Assembly: GCA_030549495.1 (NCBI GenBank)
Contig: JAUIRK010000157.1
Span: forward strand, 665,501 to 729,500
Source of the DNA: Nectonema munidae
Lineage: Eukaryota > Nematomorpha > Nectonematoida > Nectonematidae
Direction of reading: 5' to 3'
DNA length: 64,000 bases
The notes below the pieces were generated by a model that searched no databases, had not been told where the DNA came from, and worked only from the letters and a program-made list of their open reading frames with translations. The translations under genes and the position numbers were made by a program. Positions 49,530 through 61,440 of the stretch are shown in pieces. Each line of letters starts with the position of its first letter. The first letter of the stretch is position 1.

Positions 49530-50090
49530 CTCATTATGAATTAGCTCACAGTATTCGTTATATCAACTACCTGGTGTTCAAGGAATAATTTGTATAGTTT
49601 TGGAAGACTTTAATATAATCTGAAAAACATCATACAATTCTTGTTGGTTCCTGTTTGAATTACAAAGATGAAACTCACTACAATACAAGAAGAGCTAATC
49701 TACCAGCACCTATTTATCGCCGTCTTTCTACATCTAATATCACTATTTATTATTATAAAACCTACCCCTTCTACATCAAGCACCCAATGTTCTTTGAAGA
49801 TATTACCATAGGAATTTTACCTTTTAAATTTGCCTTAAAAAAGTACTGTATTGCACGTTATAACTCCACTACTACATGTGATAAAGATTGTTTTAGCTGC
49901 AAGAATCTACTCTGATTTATTTTACTACTATAGTTTAAACTAATCTTAATGCTGTTATGATGTAGGAATCGCAATTTTGATCCCTACTTTCGAGCTGAAT
50001 CCTGTCTACGGCCTTTTGGCTTTTAGATCAGTTCTCCAATCATGTTTTTTTCTTCTACTAATTATATATGTGTCTTTCAAATGCATCTTG
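49530..50090 (+). mobile_element. Possible LINE C-terminus and 3' UTR (CR1/L2-like)
   Basis: The open piece at 49655-49915 has HYNTRRANLPAPIYRRLSTS, then FKFALKKYCIARY. This resembles the YNTR...FK..LK..LL tail of CR1/L2-type ORF2 proteins. A 3' region without ORF follows. Confidence 0.4.
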
Positions 50091-50269
50091 ATTACATATA
50101 TTAATTTTGATAAAATAAAATTATTAATAATATATGTATAAAACTTATTATAATCTATAATACTGTAAACTATTTTTGAACTATTAAAAAGTTTTAAATA
50201 TTAATTCAAAGTGAATAATTATTATTACTCTTGGTAATTTTTTAAAGCAAATTTAAAAACTTTTTAAAA

Positions 50270-51895
50270 TAGAAAAAAATAGCATTGGTGGATTAACTTT
50301 GAATCTCAGCAGGAAAAAGTACAATCAACTTTTGAAATATATAATTTTATAAAGTTGCAGTACTTTGACCAAGATTTTCAAGAATATGTAGACTTAGAAA
50401 AAATAATTTTGATATTTTTTACTCAACAAAACAAATTAAAGTAAGAGTTTATTATGGCTTGGAAAACTGTGAATATTTCCAAGAAAAACCATTATTTTCT
50501 AACAATCTAAAGAAAACTTGTCACTGAATATCAAGGAAATCTAATAATAATTAACATCTTAAGCAAATGAGAGTAGAAGAGTATGTGTATATTTTTAATT
50601 TCACTTTTGAAACAAATAAATAATTCTATATTTTAAGAAATCCTTGGCCGAGAAAGTTCGAGTTTCGAATGACATCCCTTAGGGAAGTCTCAAGAATGAA
50701 GAAAAGTTAGAAAAGATCTTTCCAAAGTTTTTGATTTTATTAATATATACATGCTACACAGTTTGAAGACGGATTGTAAAACGTATACTTATTATTTTAA
50801 AGTTTTTTCTACAGATACCATACATCAACTATGTATATGGAAATGGTTCAATCCCTTTCTTATTTATCTTCTAATGCACAATTACCTTTTGAATCAAGGA
50901 AAGTAATGAATTTTTTGTTTTTTGCTTGTTTTGTTAAAAAATTGTTTCGATTTATTGGAAAGAGCGCCTAAAATATAAATAGGGAAATGAGAGGAAATCA
51001 CGTGATTCATTTTTGCATGAAGTCAAATTGAAAAAAAGAAAGAAAAGTTTCAGTTCTGGGGAATGAAAATTATTTAGAGGATTTGACTTCTGAAGAAATT
51101 ACAAGGGTATTATTTTAAGACTTCTCGAGATGAAAACAAGCTACATTTCTAAACTAAGGAAAGATATTGTTTTGAACTCCTTTTCAACAAGTGAAATTTT
51201 AAATGAACCTTTTCTTAGAGAATAGGAACAAGTAAGTTCTATGAAATTTAATTTTAATATAATTATCACAATTTTAACATTTTCTAGTTAAACGGTGAAT
51301 TTGCTCGCTTAGACGTTCAAAGTTGAATAAAAGTTATTAAAAGTCATTTTTACGTCAATGTTTAAAAGGCATTCTAATGCATTCAACAAATTAGTAGCGA
51401 CAGATAAAGTTTCTCCATCACAAAATAAAGTTTTCGAAGAAATGTTGCTTTGCAGTACAAAAATGAAAGTAAACTCTTATTTTTACACTTTAAAGTGTTA
51501 TATTTTTTAATTCAATAGACTTGGGATGGATAGCTCGACTTTTGACTTTATCCAAAATATGTGGAGAAGATTTGGAAAGATATTTTATCTTTGAAAGTGG
51601 AGATCCTTCAGAACAACATCTGCAAAAAAAAAATTTTTCTTAACAATTGATAGCAACAGGTTTTGTGAAACTGACACATTTATTGATTTTTCATTGGCCT
51701 TTTAAGCACGATATATTGATTCAATTTGAAATACACGGAGCAGCTAGAAAAAAACTTTCTACTTTTTGCAAAATAATTTCCTTGATACTGAATTTGAAAG
51801 TAAATATGCCAAGAAGATTTTTCAATTTTTCAAAAGAAGGAAACTTAATTAGAAATTTTTGTGTTTTTTTGTACTTTTCATATAATTTGTAATTT
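50270..51895 (+). mobile_element. Decayed transposon-borne ORF
   Basis: In broken frames: NPWPRKFEFRMTSLR (about 50642), SLSYLSSNAQLPFESRK, DLGWIARLLTLSKICGEDLERYF (about 51520) and FFLTIDSNRFCETDTFIDF (about 51636). The NPWP.KF block resembles the start of proteins that accompany the transposase family at 48150, so this could be its partner ORF. Homology is weak. Confidence 0.3.
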
Positions 51896-52355
51896 ATCAA
51901 TAAAAATAAAATGTTTGCTTTTTTTGAAATTCATATTTTTCAATTCATAAATCAAAAAACTAAAAAAGTTTGGTAAAATATTTAATTACGACAAACATTC
52001 AAGTTAATAAATTAAATTAATAAATGTGGACTACTATTTCAGTTAATACAATTAGTGCATTACATTAAATTTTAAAGTAAGGGATACAGTAGGGTAACTA
52101 TTTTAGTTAGTTCGTTAACTTATAATTACACTATATCGCTTTAGTGAATTAACTTTTGTTGAATTAACCAATTTTTTATCTGTCAACTGTCATTTTACTT
52201 ACACGTGTTCTTTGAATCAATTGATCAATACTTTTGATTACTCTTAAGCAAACTCAATTTATTTAATTAATAAATGATTCTGATTGCGAAGGGAAAGTGC
52301 AAAATGATCTTTATGAATTGACTTGCAATACATATTTCATTATGAATTGTCGTTT

Positions 52356-53473
52356 ATTCAGATTTTACAATAAGGCCTTTTAATTTTTCTAACGTTTAAA
52401 ACTTAAGCGCTTGGTTCACAAACGAAACTTCTTTCGTGACTAAAGGAACTCCTAACTAAGGATAATTGAGAATTTGGCTTACTCACGCCGCACTACAAAG
52501 ATCCCATCTTTCACAAATTCCAACTTAAACGGTGTTCACTTTGGTCTAATACAATTATTTAGATTTAGTTATTATGGCGATATTTCAATTAATAAATATC
52601 AAATGACTTTTATACAAAAAAACTCTTTTAGAGAAATAAATATAAAATAAATTTTTTCAATAATAAAAATTAAATATAAAAAATATTAAAATTCATATTT
52701 TTAACCAAATTTCTGAACTTTCTCTTATAATATGTTAAGAGAGTTCTTATAAATTTTGTGAGAAAAATGTTAAGAGCAGCTAAATCTAAAAAAGGTTACG
52801 ATCAGAGTCAGATCTCTATATCCTACATGTTCTCTTTATCTCTAAATTGGTCTTTGGAAAACAGACAATTCAAATGTTCTAAGATTTATCTAAATTGATA
52901 AAATAACTGTTTGTGATTTTCGTATTCAGATTTTACAATAAGGTTTAATTTTTCTAACGTTTAAAACTTAAGCGCTTGGTTCAAACGAAACTTCTTTCGT
53001 GACTAAAGGAACTCCTAACTAAGGATAATTGAGAATTTGGCTTACTCACGCCGCACTACAAAGATCCCATCTTTCACAAATTCCAACTTAAACGGTGTTC
53101 ACTTTGGTCTAATACAATTATTTAGATTTAGTTATTATGGCGATATTTCAATTAATAAATATCAAATGACTTTTATACAAAAAAACTCTTTTAGAGAAAT
53201 AAATATAAAATAAATTTTTTCAATAATAAAAATTAAATATAAAAAATATTAAAATTCATATTTTTAACCAAATTTCTGAACTTTCTCTTATAATATGTTA
53301 AGAGAGTTCTTATAAATTTTGTGAGAAAAATGTTAAGAGCAGCTAAATCTAAAAAAGGTTACGATCAGAGTCAGATCTCTATATCCTACATGTTCTCTTT
53401 ATCTCTAAATTGGTCTTTGGAAAACAGACAATTCAAATGTTCTAAGATTTATCTAAATTGATAAAATAACTGT
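52356..53473 (+). repeat. Tandem duplication, two near-identical copies of about 560 bp
   Basis: 52356-52923 and 52924-53473 match almost throughout. Copy 2 lacks a few bases near its start (about 52376 and 52414 in copy 1). There is no ORF or promoter-like feature, and the copies adjoin directly. Confidence 0.95.
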
Positions 53474-54436
53474 AATTGTGAATATTTTCGAAATTGGCCA
53501 GAATCATTATTAACCTAAAAATTTTAGGGGGGTCAACTGCCCCTATCGATTGCGCCTGTTCACATATAAATTAAATACATGTAAAACACATTAACAATTG
53601 AATACTTCATTGATGATAAGATATTCAAACTTAGAAGTGTGTTTCCCTTTTGGCGTTTCCAATATCTCAACGTACTTGATAGAGAAAGGAAAATAAGAAG
53701 GATTTCTTAGGTAATCACGAGCAGAAATGCTGGGGCAGGACGCATTTTATTAGAGACAAAACGTCAATTGCCGGTGTCTGGTTAAAAGGGCCCACTACGA
53801 ACACGGCCACACTTTTCAAAATTTATTTTTAAAATTTTAAGAAAATTTTGATGAAAGTATACACATCTTCATTCACAATAGGAGCTTATATTTTAGTTTG
53901 AGACAATGCACCCTTTTAGTGTTTTGCCTGAGATCGAAGAATCATTTAAGGCAAACTCTATATTAGGCGCATTCATTATCTATAAAAGGACGATTTTAGC
54001 GATCATTCTTTATCATCTATTCGTTAGAGTTTGTTTGTTATTTTGTTAAAATTCGGGAGTTTTCATGTTATCTCAGTATATTTATTTATCTAATTTAATG
54101 CTATTTTTAACTTGGGTATTTAAAAGCTGGTTAAGCAATAAGGTTAATTTGCGAGTTCGTTTATCAGTAAATTCATTTACTAGTTAATTAATAAAGTTTG
54201 TTAATTTGTGATTTAGTGGCTTGGATTGCTAGTTAGGCATATTACACTGTATTTTGTAGTTTCAGTGGATGTCGCTAACTCACTAGTGACACACGTGTAG
54301 AACTTTAAAGATGACACCTTACCATGAAAAATTGACGAAAACCCACTTACTTACTTTTCGTATTCACTAAACATACTTTATATTATAACTGACAAAACAA
54401 TGAAAGAGACGAAATACTCATAATGAAAAAATTAAT
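53474..54436. other. Gene-free stretch
   Basis: No element recognised; contains the 3' flank of the minus-strand gene that ends at 54508. Confidence 0.35.
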
Positions 54437-54442
54437 TTTATT
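54437..54442 (-). terminator. Polyadenylation signal AATAAA, minus strand
   Basis: About 65 bases after the TGA at 54510-54508, supporting this as the 3' end of the AKAP7-like gene. Confidence 0.6.
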
Positions 54443-54507
54443 TGAAATCAAATTAGTTGGTGTAAGAAAAGATAGCAAGCGTTGGTAAGGAAATGATCAC
54501 ATTGAAA

Positions 54508-55188
54508 TCATTCATTTGACATCTCAATATGTGAATCATTGATTATATTATCTTCGAGAGTAAGAGGAAAAGTGGCTTTCAAAGTGAAGCCTTCAAAGCA
54601 ATAAACTGACATCTGTGTAACAGTCTGTTCTCCAATAGTAGTTGTTCCATTATCCACTTCTAAAGTTTTCAGTTTATCTCTAAATGTTTGAGCATTATCT
54701 GATTTAAAAGGTTCGGTAATTTTAAAATAATAAGTTGAATTGTATTCAATAATCTTTTCAGATAGCTGTTTTTCTGCTACTTTTTCCTTAATTATTTTCT
54801 TCAATTGCGATAAATTCGTTAAGGCGTCTACACTTCTTTCCTCATCGACAAATGAAACAATTTTATTTTGGGGAATAGTTAAATTCTTAAAGAATAAAGA
54901 ACCAACATTTTCACTCTTATTTTCATAACTTGAAAACACCTCTTTAAAAATGCTATCAAAAATTGTGAAGTTTTCTTCATTAGCTTTGAAGACCAAGAAA
55001 GTAAGCCGTAAATCTTTTAAAGGTATAAGCTTTTCGTACATATCTTCTTTAAGCAAATCATGTACTTTTTGCACATATTCAGTAATTTCTAAACTATTGA
55101 TGGGAATAGAGACTTTGCACCACTTCGTTTGATCAGCGCTGAATCTTCCAATTCTCAAACAAAATATGAGCAAAGAAAAAAGGATAGC
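54508..55188 (-). CDS. AKAP7-like 2H-phosphoesterase-fold protein, last exon, catalytic motifs lost
   Basis: An unbroken 226-codon exon after acceptor gtttcatttag, starting AILFSLLIFCLRIGRF (a hydrophobic, signal-peptide- or anchor-like stretch). Counting from the leucine/TTG at 55173, WCKVSIPINSLEIT (18-31) matches NYFLSIPITNKEIT of vertebrate AKAP7. LRLTFLVFKA (55-64) matches FHITLLVMQL, and the helix before EYNSTYYFKI (143-152) precedes KPHLTFMKL. IGEQTVTQMSVYCFEG parallels GEELLYQIDLCSM. Both H-x-T motifs of the 2H fold are replaced, by RLT and by N-S-T-Y. This suggests a non-catalytic domain, perhaps nucleotide binding only. The first exon was not found. Family assignment is by remembered alignment. 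Confidence 0.55.
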   Translation of the reverse strand, partial: AILFSLLIFCLRIGRFSADQTKWCKVSIPINSLEITEYVQKVHDLLKEDMYEKLIPLKDLRLTFLVFKANEENFTIFDSIFKEVFSSYENKSENVGSLFFKNLTIPQNKIVSFVDEERSVDALTNLSQLKKIIKEKVAEKQLSEKIIEYNSTYYFKITEPFKSDNAQTFRDKLKTLEVDNGTTTIGEQTVTQMSVYCFEGFTLKATFPLTLEDNIINDSHIEMSNE

Positions 55189-56292
55189 CTAAATGAAACA
55201 ATATGTACAGTAAAGAAGAAACTTTGTATACCATTAATATTATTATAATTGTGAAATGAAGTCATGAAGCGAGTTTTTGCTGTTTCGCAAAAGGCCCCTA
55301 TCCCTTATTTTTAGGTTTTGGGGCTCATGTTTGTTGTTGTATTGATTTGATGAAAAGTTTCAATGAATTTATCCAACTTTTTGAAATCTATTTCGGCAGT
55401 ACAATGCAGCATGGGCATGCAGAGCTCAAGGGAGCAGAAGTTGGGATTAACTACACCGCCCCTTAAATGTTCCAATGTATTACACGCATAGAGGCACCTA
55501 CTGTTATGTTCATTAAGCATTCTAAACAGCTAAGACGGGAGATTAAGTCCTAAGAGGGACACCGGTTCAAGAAAATATCTAATACAGGGCATTAAGTGAA
55601 TTAACTCAATGCTACTCGCATACTTACCAATAAAAAATATACTATACACATGGTATAAAAAGTGTAAAAGAAATACGCGACTGTATATTTATTCTATATT
55701 TAGAGCTATATAAGATAAGAAAATATAAAAAAGCAAATGATGGCACTGCAATTTTAGAAAGATTTTTTTAACACTCACATTATAACCGTGACTTTTAGCT
55801 TAAATTTTCACGCAGGCATGACTACACATTTGTCCATGGCGGTTTTCTCATGACATGGATTATGTGTTGGTACCCAAGAATATAGTTCTATCCTCCGGGA
55901 GGGGAGTTACTTTTCGTCATATTCTTGGTAGCCCACTGCAATACGCTGTAATTGAATAAATACTTTAAATTTTCTTCCTCATTAATATTTCATATTCTGG
56001 CATCAGCGTAAGTAATGCTTTTTATCACGGAGCTTTATTTTGTTTGCTTATTTTGATTTCCACGAGTGTTAGACACTTGGTAACACCCTGTTGCAAACAG
56101 TTGTAGCATCAATGAAGTGATACATTATTATACTGATTTTCTAATTTGACTACAGCCTGAAATCCTTTGCCTTAATAAGTTTGAAAATAAAATTGAAATA
56201 ACAAATAATTTTCTGATATTAATCTAAGCATAAAAAATCTGGTTTCTCAGAATTTGAAGAAGGGTTGTATCAAACAACTTCTCTCAGCTGAT
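55189..56292. other. Upstream or intronic region of the AKAP7-like gene
   Basis: A 69-codon minus-strand open stretch at 55311-55520 (NEHNSRCLYACNTLEHLRGG...) is Cys-containing and protein-like but unrecognised, and nothing ties it to the gene. Confidence 0.25.
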
Positions 56293-56427
56293 TTACAATT
56301 TCAATATAACTGCTTTAGGAGAAACATGGAGTCGTTGTAACTTTTTTTTGACATCTTCAAGTTTTGTCACTCCTTGCATTTTCTTGCCAATAGGTATATT
56401 TCTAGAACCCCTTGATAATTTATGATT
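56293..56427 (-). CDS. Possible small exon ending at a stop
   Basis: The open minus-strand frame SRGSRNIPIGKKMQGV, then KLEDVKKKLQRLHVSPKAVI ends at TAA (56295-56293). It is basic and helical with protein-like codons. No homologue is recognised and no clear acceptor is placed; it may be chance. Confidence 0.2.
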   Translation of the reverse strand, partial: NHKLSRGSRNIPIGKKMQGVTKLEDVKKKLQRLHVSPKAVILKL

Positions 56428-57154
56428 TTGAAATTACGTTGAGTTATGCATCTTTTACAATTAATATGTTTCTTTATCTGCCCCTTCCCACTTTTACTCT
56501 CAAATAAAATGATAGAGCATGTGCAGTGCTCCGCCGAGAGTGGATAAGGCGGGGAAGGGGGGTCCAATATGGCCGCACAATTCATTTGTATTAACATGCA
56601 ATTAACAAAATTCGATGGAAACATTAAAGAAGGAAATTAATATCCACCAAGGCACTTATGTTAGGTACGCAACTGCGTTTGTGATCCAGTTAATCATTTT
56701 ATACTTGATGAAAAAAGCTCTTTGATTTCCTTCTAAAACTTCACTCGAGTGAATTTATTAAAATAAACTATTCCTCTAAATGTAAGAAAGGTAATATTGG
56801 AATAAGAAATTTTATAAAGATATTTTCATCAAATCTTCAAATGTTAAACAAAACTTGGCACCAACAAAGGAGATATGAAAAGTAGAATTATGAAATTCTT
56901 CGATCTGGAACCTTTTATTTGTAAATTCATTGCAGAGACGTATTAGACTATTAGATCATATAGAGTAACATTTTGTAAAAATGAATTTTTGGATGATCTA
57001 AATACAAAAGCAGTGCAATTAGATGCTAATCTAGACTACGCGCGTACTACAGATGGAATATCAATTGACATCATCTTAGGGATATGATATACGACTCTTT
57101 TCAGAAAATTAAACTTGTTTGATTAAACTACACCTTGATCGCGCTGGAATAAAT

Positions 57155-57416
57155 TCACCGCTGTAATACATTTTCTTGAAGTGACATTGAAAGCACGGAA
57201 TGCTCTTTCGGTTCCTTTAATAATGCAATTAATTTCTTCACAGTTTCTAAACATGCAAAAGTTTGCCTCCTATCAAAAAATATGGCAAAAAACAATTCCA
57301 AAATTATTGCTATACAACCTTGTCTTTCATCAATGGACTTGTATACAAACAAATGTTTGACAACTTCATAGTAGCAAAAGTTTTCGTCATGATATCTCTT
57401 TGGTTGTTTAAATTAG
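57155..57416 (-). CDS. Possible exon or decayed ORF, unrecognised
   Basis: Minus-strand open frame of about 87 codons: KRYHDENFCYYEVVKHLF, then KSIDERQGCIAIILELFF and LETVKKLIALLKEPKEHSVL. Upstream on the same strand (57555-57470) LDRERFSDTSLRPVNADD also looks protein-like. It may be exons of a minus-strand gene or an old transposon. Confidence 0.25.
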
Positions 57417-58561
57417 AAATGGTAAGAAACTAGGAAAATCCGTCCTTTACCTTTCCTTCAGATGATTTCTCTTGAATCAATGAGGGAACTAGTATTCTGT
57501 TCTTCTTCACACACATCATCAGCATTAACAGGTCTTAGAGAAGTATCACTAAAGCGTTCTCTATCCAGATTTAAAAACATAAAGAGTGTACCTCAGGCTT
57601 AAATTTTATGTCGATTTATTATTTTCCGTTTTCATCAACGCCTTATTCAAGTATGGCAAATTTTATGTTTTAAATTTAAAAAGTAAAAACATTTTTGTAA
57701 AAGCCAAATATTGCAGAAAGATTCAGCATTTCTTGATTCGAGAAAATCCCGTCTTGGTTTGCTTCGAAGAAGTTGAAATTAAGTAAAACAAATTTTCTTG
57801 CAAAAACTTTTTTTCTTGTACTGATTCGGCCTTTTATCGAGTTTTTTGAATCGCTAAAACTTCTTTCTTGTTAGCAAACGTTTTGAGCATTGTTGCTGTC
57901 CAACTGTTATTTTCCTTTTTGAAGTTGTCGATATCAATTTAATCTTTCAAAACATCCTCATTATGTTCGAGTATAGGCGTGTGTTATGTGCCTCGCTTCT
58001 CAAAGTTGTCCTCTTTTGTTTGTATTTCATTATAAATAAACCCATCAATCTTTTCCTTGTTTTTACTTTTTTCGAGAATCTTTCTCGTGATTTGAATTTT
58101 TCTCTTCATGTTTTCAAAAATGTAGGGGCTAGTTTTTGTGAATGCTCAATTAGCTCTATTTGCATAACCATATTGGATAAAAGCGTATTTGAGATCATAA
58201 GTTGAATGAGATACCAAATTAATAGAATGACAGACTTAAATTTTTTTAATTTTTATGAACTGGTCTCATTATCTTTTTTATCTTATTGCTGTTTTGCAAT
58301 GGATGTATTTGAGTAAGTAGTCTGACGCTAGTTAGTTAGTTATGTTGATTAAAATTTTTATAGCTTTGTATCTCTGAAAAAGAACATGCAAAATAAAAGT
58401 CAGTATCTAAAATATGCATCCTTGCTTTCTATAGCAGCCATAATAGCGTGGTTAAAGTCATCGTTTACTCATCCAAAAAACAACATTGTCATTCCTATTC
58501 GTCAGGGATGCTACTTTTTCCTCACAATTAGCACGTGACATATACATTGTACGGTGCCGGG

Positions 58562-58637
58562 TCAAAACGCCCGAAACCAAAACGCCCGATACCAAAACGC
58601 CCGAAAAGCAAAACGCCCAAAACCAAAACGCCCGAAA
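58562..58637 (+). repeat. CCAAAACGCCCGAA minisatellite
   Basis: Five to six copies of a roughly 14-bp unit centred on AAAACGCCCGA, the most GC-rich repeat of the region. Confidence 0.85.
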
Positions 58638-58689
58638 ATAATAATTCGGCTTCTCTTTCTCCGCTACCCGTTGTTAAGTGAAAAAAGTC

Positions 58690-59390
58690 AATTTTTCAGT
58701 TGTCAATAGAGACACGATTTTTCGTCTATAATTCAATCAAGTTATGTCAAGAGGCCAAAAATTAATTAAAATTATAAATTTGAAGATATAAAATTTGAAA
58801 ATTTGAAGTTTTTAGTTCTTCAAAGAAGCACGAGATTTGGTACAAAATAAAGATATGATTTTTTCAAAAGAAAAATTTAAATTAAAGTATAAGTTTAAAA
58901 TTTTAAAAATTAAGATTTTTTAGTTGACGATAGAGAGACTATATTTTCTCGACAATTAAATTAAGATTTTGTCAAGACTCAAGAGACAAAAAAATCATTC
59001 AAATTAAAAATTTATTAAATATAAAATTCAAATAATTTCAAGTTTTAGTTGTCCATAGGAACACTAAATTTCGTCGACAATAAAAATATGATTTTTTTAA
59101 AATCCAAAGGAGTTAATTCAAAGTATAAGCTTAATTTTCTTATATTTCAATTTATTTAGTTGTCAATAGAGAGAACGTTTCTTCGACAATAAAATCAAGA
59201 TTTGTCAATAGCTAAAAAATTTATCCAAAATATAATAAATTTAAATATAAAATTTTGAAAATTTCAAGTTTCTTAGTTGTCGATAAAAATACAAGATTTT
59301 TTCAAGTCAAAATTTTGTTACGAGCAAAATTAATTTATTTGAAACCAAAATGGAATATACATAAAATGTTGAAAATTATTATAAGTTTCA
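58690..59390 (+). repeat. Diverged tandem array, six units of about 115 bp
   Basis: Units start near 58693, 58806, 58916, 59041, 59154 and 59271. Each begins TTAGTTGTCAATAGAGA, then CGACAATAAAATCAAGATTTT, then an AT-rich part ending TTTCAAGTTT. It follows the 14-bp minisatellite directly. Confidence 0.75.
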
Positions 59391-59477
59391 TTCGAAATCT
59401 TTTCAAGTAAGGATGATAATTAATGTATCTTTTTATATGGGCAAAGTTTGACAAGAAAATTTATGTGGCGTTGCGAT

Positions 59478-60090
59478 TAGAGCTTCTGTCTCGAGATTTC
59501 TCGTGTCTCGAGAATTTTAGAATTTTTTTATTTCGTGATTCTCGACAAATTTTTGTCAAGACTCAAGAATTTTAAACATTTTTTATTACTGAAAACATGT
59601 TAAATTTTGAATAAATATTAATAAAAATAAATTTCTATTCTATTTAAGTCGAATATGTTGATGAGTTTGAAGAAGAATCTCTAACTCAAAGTTTAAATAG
59701 AGAATTAAAGAATTCATGTATGATAAAAAAAGAAGAAAAAGTTAGTACAATAGAAGAAGAACTACAGATGTTCAAACAAAACAAAAATTTTCATTTATCA
59801 GAATCGATGCAATTGTTAAAAAATTCTCTTTTATGCATCCAACCAACTTCTTGTCAATGCGTAATAATCTTCTCAAATGTATCAAATATTTTATCTCCAA
59901 AACGATTGAGTTTGAAAAACGAATCTTTAAATGCTCTTGTTTTTTTAAAAAGTTATTTTACTAATAAAACAAAATAAATTTTTTTTCGTAAAATATTTTT
60001 AATATTTTTTAACTTCTCGAGTCTCGAGAATCATATATTTTTTTTCTCATTTCTTGAGAATTAAATTTTATCGAGAAATCAGAAGCTCTA
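59478..60090 (+). mobile_element. Internally deleted hAT element with dimerisation domain
   Basis: The ends TAGAGCTTCTG and CAGAAGCTCTA are perfect inverted repeats. The flanks GTTGCGAT (59470-59477) and GTTGCGCT (60091-60098) differ at one base of 8. The 85-codon piece at 59720-59977 carries LLCIQPTSCQCVIIFSNVSNILSPKRLSLKNESLNALVFLKSYF, the C-terminal hAT dimerisation domain. The usual ER of the S.ERiFS motif is changed (CVIIFS). Everything upstream of it is deleted. Confidence 0.85.
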
Positions 60091-60716
60091 GTTGCGCTGT
60101 AGTTATCAAAATTAAAATGTGGTAGTGAATTACTTTTGAATGGAGCATTTTGAGGGGGAGCAAAATCCGGCAAAGAAGTAGAATTTTTGGAGGCGAAAAG
60201 GTGGCCTTCTTTTCCTCGCTTTCTTTTATACCGAAGCGTAGCGTTGAAGCTGAGCTTGTCTAGACTAAATGTAAACACGTATTTTAGGGAGGTAAGTTTA
60301 ATTGTTTCACGTTTTATCATTCTGGACTGAACACTCTGAAGGGAAAATAGGAAGGGGTCTGATTCATTCTGCACCATTAGTAATAAAACTCTGCTAAGTC
60401 ACGTAACAAAGTAAACAAATGGGAACGTTTTCTTTCTAAAACACCTGCACAAAAGTAAGGAAGAAAATCGTGCTCTCAGCATCGTAATATTTGAAAAAGC
60501 ATGCTCACTGAAAGTTAGAGGTAAATTGTAATGAATATCAGAGGTCTGGCAAGACCTCCAGGGAGACTTTTAGTTTCGTATGTGCATAATTTGATAAAAA
60601 TTAATTATTAAAGACTAGGTTTATCTTTCAATTTTAAAAGTAAGGGGAGCCAATGATATATTTAAAAAGAATAAATATTTTTTGATTTGAACATTTTTCG
60701 ATTCTTTGATTATTCG

Positions 60717-61038
60717 ACAAATATAATATTTAAAATCGTGCAAATTGCAAAGTATAGGTAATAACTTTTGTAACATCGTATGAGGTAGCAAAATATGAAC
60801 AGAAAGTTTGATATTTTTTTATTTTTTAAAGATTATTTTTCGATTCTTTGATTACAGAATTTTATTTTGATTATTTGACAAATATAATATTTAAAATCGT
60901 GCAAATTGCAAAGTATAGGTAATAACTTTTGTAACATCGTATGAGGTAGCAAAATATGAACAGAAAGTTTGATATTTTTTGATTTTTTAAAGAATATTTT
61001 TCGATTCTTTGATTACAGAATTTTATTTTGATTATTTG
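60717..61038 (+). repeat. Tandem duplication, two near-identical 161-bp units
   Basis: 60717-60877 and 60878-61038 differ at only a few bases. A degraded third unit follows (about 61039-61130). Confidence 0.9.
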
Positions 61039-61139
61039 ATAAAATATATTATTTAATATCGTGAAAAAATTAATAACTTATCTAACATCCTCTTCCCGAA
61101 TGAGGTATATCAATTCTTACATCTAGCAAAATATGAACT

Positions 61140-61440
61140 GATAGGTTGGAGATGAATTATCGCGGTATACAGGTTGGAGATGAACCATCGTAGTATACAG
61201 GTATAATGTATATAGGTAATAACTTATGTAGCATTGTCTCCACGAATGAGGTATATCAAATCTTACATCTAGCAGAATGTGAACAGAAAGTTGAACATTG
61301 TCTCCCTAGTTATTTGTACATGGAATAGAAACCATCGTAATATACAGGTTAGAGATGAATCATCGTAGTATACAGGTTGGAGATGAATCATTGTATATAG
61401 TTTGGAGATGAATCATCGTAGAATACAGGTTGGAGATTAT
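61140..61440 (+). repeat. 29-bp minisatellite GGTTGGAGATGAATCATCG..
   Basis: Copies of GGTTGGAGATGAATCATCG followed by TAGTATACAG occur at about 61144, 61173, 61346, 61375, 61401 and 61429. They are split by a second copy of the GAGGTATATCAA.TCTTACATC segment (61111 and 61250), so the array has a higher-order structure. Confidence 0.8.

Noticed and set aside
52356-53473. Possible pair of long terminal repeats
   Set aside because: The two copies adjoin directly with no internal coding region, primer site or target duplication, so a plain tandem duplication is the better reading.
55855-55935. Hairpin around TACCCAAGAATATA / TATTCTTGGTA
   Set aside because: Short imperfect pairing with no second copy or supporting context; likely chance.
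60009-60377. 122-codon minus-strand ORF as a host gene
   Set aside because: Its C-terminal part runs into the terminal repeat of the hAT element at 59478-60090, and the rest has no recognisable homology or splice context.
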